Part shown: positions 55,731 through 64,000 of the stretch, one piece after another
Position numbering within the stretch: the stretch's first letter is position 1
How the letters are laid out: every line of letters starts with the position of its first letter
Assembly (NCBI GenBank): GCA_033239005.1
Contig: BSQZ01000034.1
Span: forward strand, 3,350,001-3,414,000
Reading direction: 5' to 3'
DNA length: 64,000 nt
Source: Lamellibrachia satsuma
Lineage: Eukaryota > Annelida > Polychaeta > Sabellida > Siboglinidae
Notes under the pieces: generated by a model
Seen by the model: the letters and a program-made list of their open reading frames with translations, nothing else
Told to the model about the DNA's origin: nothing
The model's database searches: none
Made by a program: the position numbers and the translations under genes

Positions 55731-57401
55731 TAACCTGGCCTGTCTTATGCTATCTCGCACGTAGTTCTACAAAGCGCTCCTATGTGCCGGCTACTTGTAG
55801 TAATACACACAGGTTTGGAAATATCGCAGGTTCGCTTATTCTGATGACCTCGGTTTAAGAACAATTTGTAACAAATAATGCTTCGTATGCTGGTTATTTC
55901 TTTGAAATCTTAATTTAGTATGTTGACAGAGCCGGGCTTATCAAGTTTATGGTTGTCTGGTGAGTTGTATGTGTAATTACAGGAGTAGCGCATGTAGCAA
56001 TGAAATCAGTGGACGACTGACACACGCCTATTGTACATTCGTGAGATAGCAGTCAACACACAACACAGCATCAACGACTGATCTACACATGATGTTCAAA
56101 GAACTAATGGAATATATTTAACACATAGCAATAATATATTATGTAATTATAAACCCCTCAAACGATCTGTCAAATGATGATTGACTATTTACGTGATCTC
56201 TTTCTGTCAATTTCTTAAGTGTGCAAATTATTAGACAAGTAAGTTAGAGAACATGTGGTGGACTTCATTGTTGTCACGACAGATTTATTAGTACTTTTTC
56301 AATGAAATGTATTTTCCATTGATGACATGAGATACCAAGGCGATGAAAACAAACGAAACATATATATTCGCCCTGAGATAATGTAACTGAATTTGTAGAC
56401 GTTGGTGGTTAGGCACACTTATGGTTTCGACCACAAGAAACCTTCGACTAGGAAGTACCGCCGGAGCCTCTTCCAATATTTGTAATTACAGGTAAGATGC
56501 AGAACTATTGACCTACACTGCTGGCTTGCACGCGTCTTTTGTTAATGTGAGATCTAATGCGATAAGGGATATCCACGTAACGCCCACCAGTACTGCCCAG
56601 CAGCCCTACCGAATTAACAGCGACATTCCGGAAGCGACATGTCGAAGTGCTGAAACGCTTAGTTGTGATTCACCCGGATTCAAATGAACGGTAATAAAAA
56701 CGCCTGTTTGCACTTTAAAATCGAGCTGACATCCATTTGTTTTATGCTGTATATGTATAATACTTTATTTCCTCGGAAAGATGGATTGCTTGTATCCGGG
56801 TGGAATGACCACCTAATTGTATCCATCTTTCTTAGTCCCTGGGTGTGGAATATTAATTGCACAAAGCACAACGTTGTAAAAACTTAATCTATCATTTGGT
56901 ATCATTATAAAAACACATGTGCTCAAACGAAATTATTTTTCAAATTATAATCAGATCAGGACATTTGCATATCACCGAGACAATTCAACGATGCTTTCAA
57001 AGACTTTCCAAACCTAAAACAATGTCATGCCTGGTGAAGCTAGGTGGCTCATATTCTGAAATTCAGGTATATTCAGCAAGTCTACAGGCTGATCAGAATA
57101 GGGCGGTCAATAAATGTGGGCGCATGAGAGGCTGAGTTAAAATATGAACCGAAAAACAATGTATTCTAAAGGCCGTTGTGCGATGTGTGCCTCAATTCGT
57201 CGACCGGAAAGACTGTCGGTCCCAGCGGTTGCTGATTTGCCACTGCGTTAAAATAGAGAATTGAACACATTCTCGCAAGGGTGTGTTCACGGATTCTTGC
57301 ACTGGTACATCTCACGATAACGTGTCGGCCGCAACGGACGAAACTCGCTCGTGTCTTTAGAGAGGCGGCGTACCCTTTATGAAATTTGTTTTTCATTGTA
57401 G

Positions 57402-57548
57402 CGCCAACTAGTGTACACCACTCTCGGGACTAGTCCCAGTGGAGACGACGGACCTCTGCAGGTTTGTCGGAAGGTAGCCAAATACGTACTGCCTATGATG
57501 TCCCTGTCAACACTGAAAGTGTTCGCAGCAAGCAAACGCGTCAACAAG
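57402..57548 (+). CDS. Gene E exon 3
   Basis: 49 open codons, acceptor CATTGTAG, donor GTATGG. It opens RQLVYTTLG, the leading Cys of the other copies being Arg, and keeps VCRKVAKYVLPMMS. Confidence 0.7.
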
Positions 57549-57764
57549 GTATGGCATCTTAAGAAGTTTATTCGTTAATTATTTAATTGGAACCTTATGC
57601 AGTTTAGTAAAAGTGTTTGATTATGGGTGGATGTAGGATTATTGATAATATCTGTTCCAAAATCCATATTGCCTACCTAATCACAACACACAAAGAGCTA
57701 CAATCCTTTATTACCATGTATGTGCTTGACCGAAGTCGCCATCTGTAGTCATATAATAAAAAGG

Positions 57765-58078
57765 CAAAGGTACGTTATTATATAGTGCGGTATCCACTCC
57801 GTAAGACCGCTCAAAGCGCTTTACACACCTGGCAGACGTATTCATTTCAAGGCCACTTCAACTTATATGGGAAGTATTCAGTCACATTGCAATTGCGCGA
57901 AGACTATTCGTTCATATTTCCACCACTGTCTGTATTTCCAGGTACTCATTTATACAGCTGAGTGAACTGTGGCAACGTGGGGTGATCAAACTTGCCAAAG
58001 GTTCGAAGCGACCGCAGTGGGACCGCAGCGGGTCGATTGAGAGTCTGGCCTGCTAACCGGTATGCCATCGCGCGGCAA
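57765..58078 (-). mobile_element. tRNA-derived SINE (GCGCTTT-tail family)
   Basis: Right-arm counterpart of 29452-29768, between exons 3 and 4 of gene E. Confidence 0.75.
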
Positions 58079-58167
58079 ATGGCATTAGTGTTTATGAACA
58101 GGCCATAATTTATATAATGAAGTTACCGGTGTGTATTTATGTTTATTTGTATCGGCGTACATTTCAG

Positions 58168-58412
58168 ACGGTCCTGGTGTCTGCTTTTCTGACCGCCAAA
58201 CGACTGGTCGAGACGTTGATCCGTCTGGCGGTGGTCGGCATCGAGTCACTTCTGCGACGGAGGCACGGTATGGCGGCGTGTGTCGCATTCACCGACGGCC
58301 GCGATCCATGTCGGATAATATGCGACAAAAGCAAGAAGCTGGAAAGACAGCTGTACTGCACGAGCAAGTTCTTCCGCGCCTGAGAAATCTCGTCCAACTG
58401 CTGTATGCAAAG
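58168..58412 (+). pseudogene. Gene E exon 4, frameshifted
   Basis: 245 nt, with the same 3-nt and 7-nt deletions as 29116-29360. CVAFTDGRDPC is present; the frame stops soon after RQLYC. Confidence 0.75.
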
Positions 58413-59013
58413 GTGAGTTGACCATTATCGCTACAGCTTCGTTGTCCACATATATTCTTGCCATGTCGTATGGTGTAATCTTGTCACACTAGTCTGAAAC
58501 ACCATACACCAGTTTGTTGGCAAGCTAAGTTTGAACACAGTGTGCGTATTCTCTTTGGAGATCTTTTGCCGGATTTTTGTCCGTCTCCGAAATTTAATTT
58601 GAGAAAGAAAACATAGTTCGCTTAATATTATTTAAATTTTAAATATACAATAGCATTATTGTTAATTGATTAACATGTTCGTTTATTAACTATAATTGTT
58701 ATTCCTGTATTAATATTAATTAGTATTTATAAAATGACTCCAATCATCGACGCAATATACAATATGGTTGAGAACAATGTTGTTTCTTGCAACTGTATTA
58801 TTTTATAAATAAACGAATTGTATGGGTTTATATATCGACTGTGAATGTGTATTTAATTTGTTTTTCACATTAAACACTGCTGGGTTGGTGAGTGGGTGGG
58901 AAGCATTAAGTTAAACTAATCTTGTCTAACAAACTTACTGATATTGTGATACAGTCCTTAAATACATTGCAATAATGTGAATGGTTTATTGGAAGCCATG
59001 TCCTGTATTTCAG

Positions 59014-59166
59014 ATTCCTAACGACAGTGAACACAAATCGTACAGTAAGGACCGAGACATCGACGCGACCAGTTCCCACATTGCACTGCTGTTCTACGGC
59101 TTGGCTGTGCTCGAGTACTCCCAACAACAGATGGCGCAGGCCTCGCAACTTTTTCAACATCTGTGA
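59014..59166 (+). CDS. Gene E exon 5
   Basis: 50 codons plus TGA after TGTATTTCAG, phase 0. LLFYGLAVLEYSQQQMAQAS is the conserved helix. Confidence 0.72.
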   Translation: MPNDSEHKSYSKDRDIDATSSHIALLFYGLAVLEYSQQQMAQASQLFQHL

Positions 59167-59560
59167 ACAACTCACAATATCTGTTCACAACAACAAAAAC
59201 AATAACAAAGACAAAAAACAACAACTGAAAAAACAAAAACAATCATAATAATAATAATAATAATAATCAAGTAAAGAACTTGTGTTATACGACTGGGTGT
59301 AGAGCAGAACCGAGAGAGCCATGTCCCGCCGCCAACCCTGTGATACAGAACCACCAAGCCAGTATCAGTTGCCACCTTTGACAAAGCGCTACACTAGCAC
59401 TACCATTAATTCGGCTTTCTACATACGACTTGGCGAATGACGCGCCATAATTGACGGTTTGAGCGAATGAGGTTTTTTTTACAGAGATGACGTTATTTGC
59501 TTCAGCGCTGCGTGATCTCAACCCGCTCTTGTTGCCTGTACTATGACTCATTCTTCATAG

Positions 59561-59803
59561 TTGACGCCACAACAATCACATCTTGTGCCGACTTGTAACT
59601 TATGCCTGGGGACTCACACCTGTAATAGCGGTGCACTGTTGCCACAGGAGTACGTAATTTCAACCACCGAAAACTACATGCAAAAGCAGGAAGATGAATA
59701 TTGCTTGTACTGCAAATTGTCACACGGAATGGATGCCGTAAAACTAAGGCTTTCTTCCTATGATTACAAGCTTCGCGTCGCAAAGCAAATGATGCAGACG
59801 TGA
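59561..59803 (+). other. Small CxxC open frame, repeat-borne
   Basis: 80-codon frame with CNLCLGTHTC, YCLYCKLSHG and a basic tail. All four CxxC cysteines are present. It is the counterpart of the broken copy at about 28000-28170. Confidence 0.4.
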
Positions 59804-60238
59804 CATAGACCCAACAACAATGGTGGTTTAATATTTACAGCCGTGAAGTGAATCGGTAGAGTCTTTAATTTGGTACCATTTCGTGGATGTGCCTAGTCAT
59901 AACTATTGGTGTACGTCGCCTTTGTTGGACACCTAAAAAGACATCAGGCCGGCGGATACTTCCTGCTGGTAGAATGTTATTTATACAGCTGCAGACCGGC
60001 CCACCACTAATTTGCTGTTATCGTTTATTCGACGAGGCCTCCCACATTTAGTCACCCTAACCGCTAACCGTAACCATAACCTTTAAGCAATGGAATGAGT
60101 TCAAGTAATTTCCCCCCATCCGTGGGTACTGTAGTGCGAAATTTCATTGATGGGTTATCGTTGTGCAGGGTTCTACCGTATATAGTTTGTTAGTATATGT
60201 TGTGCATGGCAGCCTGTTGTACATAGTAACTGTTTAAC

Positions 60239-60890
60239 ATGGCAGCCTTGTCACCAAGTGACAAGGCTGCTTGGCAGAATGTGATAGAGAGAATGCATCG
60301 GAAGAGCTATTCCGAGGCAGTGATAGAGGGGGTGACAAAGAGAGCGAGGGTGTTTGTGGGGGACTCAATAGTTAGGAAGACCGACAGAGTCTTAAACAAG
60401 GGAGATGACGTGGTAGTTTGCTTGCCTGGGGCCAAAATAGAGGCGATAACTGAGAGGGTAGAAAACATCGTGGGTTCGGGCAAGGGTGGATCCGTTTTAG
60501 TACGCGTAGGGACAAATAACGTAGAGAGGGAGGAGGGTACAACTGCCATAGTTTGGAAATACAGGAATTTGGTCAGAACACTACAGCAGACGCGGGTTGA
60601 GCAGGTGATACTGTCAGGGATTTTACCAGAAATAGGAAGGAGGGGTCATAGATATCGAAATTGCCGGGGTGGCAATTAACATGCTAGTCGAGAAGCTATG
60701 TAGGGAAGAGGAAGTTTGTTTTGTGGATTTGTGGGGAAGTTTTGTTGGAAGGGCTGATATGTACATGAAGGACGGGCTTCATCTAAGTGGAAAGGGGGCA
60801 GCAGTGTTTGCGGATGGACTCACAGCAGCAGTAGACAGTGGCATGGGTAGCATAACTAATATTTTTGGTAGTAAACACTATTTAAACTAG
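60239..60890 (+). pseudogene. LINE ORF1 SGNH esterase, right arm, catalytic blocks intact but frameshifted
   Basis: VFVGDSIVRKTD (nucleophile Ser), VRVGTNNVE (block III) and KDGLHLSGKG (catalytic Asp and His) are all present. The frame changes near 60655-60670, at the same place as in the left arm, so the shift predates the duplication. In CR1-group LINEs this esterase is part of the ORF1 protein. Confidence 0.82.
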
Positions 60891-61035
60891 AAGCGCAGGA
60901 GGGTTACTTAGAGATGCCTCAAGCTGGACAAGAGGCCACTAGTACAAATAAACCAATAACAAAATGTCCAAAAAACCTGTCTGAAGCAGATTATAGAGAG
61001 GAGTATAGTAAATAAGAAAAAACGAATTAAACATT

Positions 61036-61605
61036 ATGGTAGAAGATATTGACCCTCACATAATTGGTATTACTGAATCATGGGCCAACACAAACATAAC
61101 AGATGCTGAATTAGGATTGACAGGATACGTAATGTTTAGGAGAGATCGAATGGGAAGAAGGGGAGGGGGAGTTATTTTATATGTTAAAGAATCTATTCAG
61201 GCTTACGAAATAAAATTAGAAAGGAAAGCAGATTACGATGAAGCTGTTTGGTGCAAAATAGTTTCAGGAAATTCAAAATTAACTATTGGATTAAATAAAC
61301 AAAGAGGATAACACAAAAGTACAAAATGCTATAAAGGAAGTTAGTAATATCAGTATCATATTGGGAGATTTTAACAATGGACACATACAATGGAAATCTC
61401 TAGAGAGCACAGGGATTGAGGACCAACAATTTCTATTTTTAATCCAGGATACCTTTCTTACTCAGCACGTGCTAGAACCAACCAGGGGAGAAAATGTATT
61501 ATATATAGTTTCATCATCACAAAAAGAATTAGTGGACAATGTAAAAATACATGAAACATTGGGTAACAATGACCACATTCAAATACATTTGACATCAATG
61601 TAAAA
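61036..61605 (+). pseudogene. LINE APE-type endonuclease, right arm, broken
   Basis: GITESWANT, RRGGGVILYVKESI, GDFNNGHIQW and NNDHIQIHL are visible in two frames. The linker after 61600 contains stops. Confidence 0.85.
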
Positions 61606-62215
61606 TCAGAAAGTAAAAATAAAAAAACGTATAGGAGAAACTTCCACAAAGGTAACTTTAAAGATTTGAGAAAATATTTAGCAAAGCTAGATTGGAATAA
61701 CATGCTGATGAATAAGACCGCAATTGAATGTTGGAATATTCTAAAATATGAAATTGAGAGTATCATCGATAAATTTGTTCCCTTGAAAAACAAGGAAAAC
61801 GGTCTAGAAAGAAACACTTGTCAAAAGAAGCTATTAGAAAAATAGTGTTTAAGCAAACTATGTGGAGGGTTTATAGGCATACCAGAAAGGATGAAGACTG
61901 TGCAAATTACAAAGAGGCACTTAACCTAGCTACAACTGAAATTAGAAAATCTAAAAGAACCTTTGAAACAAAATTGGCAGGTAATATAAAAAATTAGCTT
62001 ATGTAAGGAGTAAACAGAAAGTTCGAGATAAGGTCGGACCACTGGAAAACAACAGGGAAAACATAATTTCAGACGGGTTTCAAATGGCAGAGGTCCTGAA
62101 TGAGTATTTCAGCTAAGTTTTTACCACAGAAGATATCAGCTCACTTCCAGTTCCATTTACTAAATTTTAGGGCAATAAATCAGAACATTTAGGACAATTA
62201 TTTGTAACTCCTGAA

Positions 62216-63730
62216 ATGATAGCACAGAAAATTAAGAAGATGAAAGATACTAAATCACCTGGAGTTGATGGGATACCACCAAAACTGCTTAAGGAAATTG
62301 TTGAGCAAACTAGTACACCACTTGCAAAATTGTTTAACTTGTCACTAGAAGAAGGAATAGTTCCTTCAGAATGGAAAGAAGCAAATAATACGCCGCTATT
62401 TAAGAAGGGATCGAGGAACAAGCCAGATAATTACAGACCAGTGAGTTTATCATCAGTTGTATGTAAATTACTCGAAACATTAATTAGAAACCACATGGTG
62501 GAATTCCTTGTGAAACATAAATGAATAAATACATGTCAACATGGATTCCTAAAAGTAAGGTCATGTCTAACCAATATCTTATGTTTTTTGGACGAAATTA
62601 CAAAGTGGGCAGATGACGGGTCACCAGTGGATGTTATCTACTTAGATTTTCAGAAAGCTTTCGATAAAGTGTCACATGAAAGATTGTTACTTAAACTAAA
62701 AGCCCATGGTATAGGTAATGATGTAATCAACTGGATAGAAAAGTGGCTTACACACAGAAGACAGAGAGTAATAGTAGATGGTGAGATTTCAAACTGGAAA
62801 TCGGTTTTGAGTCGGGTACCCCTGAGATCAGTATTAGGCCCTATACTGGTTTTAATACATAAATGATTTGGAAGATGACATATCTAGCAAAGTACTAAAA
62901 TTTGCAGATGACACAAAAGTATTCAGAAAGGTTACTAATGATACAGATAAACAAAGTTTACAGGATGATCTAGATAAATTAGTTAAATGATCAGAAAAAT
63001 GGCAAATGTTATTCAATTTTGGGAAGTGTAAATGCATACACATAGGACATGGAAACATGGACGACGAATATAAAATGGGGGATGCTGTACTAGGTAGAAC
63101 CACACAAGAAAAGGACTTAGGTGTAACATTTAGTGGTGACATGAACGTTTCAGAGAATTGCGAGATTGCTGCTTCGAAAGGAAATCAAATTCTAGGGATA
63201 ATTTGGAGAACTATCATGTATAAGGAGAAACACCTAATTGTACCCCTGTACAAAGCAATAGTTAGACCACATATGGAATATTGTATTCAAGCATGGAGGC
63301 CGTATCGTAAAAAAGACAAGCTAGAAAGCATACAACGAAGAGCAACTAAAATGATTCCAGAATTGAGATACCTTATTTATGAAAGCCGTTATTACAATGT
63401 GGTTTGACAACACTAGAGACCAGGATACTAAGAGGAGACCAAATAGAAGTGTTTAAAATAGTGAACGGTTATGAGGATGTTGATAGGAATATGTTCTTCA
63501 AACTTAAAGAAGGCAGTAGAACCAGAGGACACAAAGTAGCATTGGTTAAGGAGCAGTGTAGGTTGGACATGAGAAAGTACTCTTTCTCACAGAGAGTGAT
63601 ACATGAATGGAACAAACTGCCAAATGATTGTGTTATTGCTAGTAGTGTGAATATGTTTAAAAATAGAATTAACAGATATCTGATAAGGGCGGGCTACACA
63701 CAGATGAGAAAATTGTTGGACTCTCGATAA
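62216..63730 (+). pseudogene. LINE reverse transcriptase, right arm, fragmented
   Basis: Pieces 62216-62524, 62588-62866, 63006-63407 and 63404-63730 carry KSPGVDGIPPKLL, PDNYRPVSLSSV, YLDFQKAFDKV (motif A with its Asp), VPLRSVLGPIL (damaged motif B) and the conserved C-terminal region. Stops and frameshifts separate them. Confidence 0.88.
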
Positions 63731-63806
63731 GCCAATGGCTTCCTTGCCCACTTGCCATATGGAACTTGTTGTTTGGGATGGCAATCTTGTTAAATCTTGT
63801 TAAATC

Positions 63807-64000
63807 TCTTGTGTGATATGCTAACGGTTGAGCATGGTAATCTTGTAGTTATATAATCAAGCCGTGTCTTCGTATAATATTAACAACATCGTCTTGTATG
63901 GCGCCTTTACCCGCTTAGACAAGGTTCTCACGGTGCGTACTCCATTGTCAAAGCATGTCGTTAATAACAACTAACACAGCGCCCGTGTGGGTTTTCGTAG
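63807..64000. repeat. Start of a fourth module copy (M4), cut by window end
   Basis: Reverse complement of about 23750-23915, the right end of M1, including the SINE tail GGCGCC. It indicates that the right arm continues beyond the window with an M1-like module. Confidence 0.7.

Larger units (their letters stand above)
57402..59166 (+). pseudogene. Gene E: helical cytokine-like pseudogene
   Basis: Exons 3 (57402-57548), 4 (58168-58412) and 5 (59014-59166) are in order with GT-AG introns of 619 and 601 bp. Exon 2 is missing: sequence that flanks it in gene D is joined around 56985-57025 with about 650 bp lost. Exon 4 shares the 7-nt frameshifting deletion of gene D. Exon 5 is complete (50 codons, ending LFQHL), unlike gene D. 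Without a signal peptide exon and with the frameshift it cannot make the full secreted protein. Confidence 0.75.
60239..63806 (+). mobile_element. CR1/L2-like LINE, near full coding length, inactivated (right arm copy)
   Basis: Order: ORF1 esterase (60239-60890), endonuclease (about 60985-61605), linker, reverse transcriptase (about 62040-63730), 3' UTR ending in TCTTGTTAAA-type units. It is the same insertion as 23926-27545, with different later mutations. Confidence 0.9.

Overview
This is eukaryotic nuclear DNA from an animal, most likely an invertebrate. It is AT-rich, gene-poor and full of microsatellites, minisatellites, tRNA-derived SINEs and CR1/L2-like LINEs, and its genes are split into small exons with GT-AG introns. 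I cannot name the species.

The main result is a cluster of five paralogous loci built from the same exons. Exon 2 encodes a hydrophobic signal-peptide core followed by an amphipathic segment. Exon 3 is usually 49 codons. Exon 4 is 85 codons, has four conserved Cys, and looks like two helices separated by a Cys-rich loop. Exon 5 is about 50 codons and ends in one more helix just before the stop. The splice phases are 1 into exon 2 and 0 at every later junction. A short undetected first exon plus these four, with phases 1-0-0-0 and helix A / AB loop / helices B+C / helix D, is the layout of class I helical cytokine and hormone genes (GH, EPO, IL-6, G-CSF type). I therefore propose a secreted helical cytokine-like family. 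No sequence homology to a named cytokine could be tested. Gene A (+, 620-5985) and gene C (-, 17756-14806) have all four exons open. Gene B (+, exons 4-5 at 11232-12007) has tentative divergent upstream exons at 9459-9833. Genes D (-, 30902-28581) and E (+, 57402-59166) are broken copies of one another.

Layout: 0-6 kb is gene A, with LINE scraps and a 28-bp minisatellite in its introns. 6-9.4 kb holds a 70-bp tandem repeat, a (CAG)48 tract and a 400-bp palindrome. 9.4-12 kb is gene B. 12-14.8 kb is simple and minisatellite sequence. 14.8-17.8 kb is gene C. From 19.5 kb onward the window is segmentally duplicated. A repeat module M1 (19.5-23.9 kb) recurs in direct orientation as M2 (31.6-36.1 kb), flanking a LINE and gene D. 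The block 23.75-38.5 kb then recurs inverted at 49.8-64 kb, carrying a second LINE copy, gene E and module M3. The 11-kb spacer (38.5-49.8 kb) contains a directly repeated 1.75-kb segment X with an RT fragment, a partial third copy of the arm, and a young 5'-truncated LINE at 43317-46100.

The internal copies act as natural controls. They reveal an empty site for the central LINE, an empty site for a SINE nested in another SINE, a catalytic Asp-to-Ala change in the longest RT frame, and complementary decay of genes D and E after duplication.
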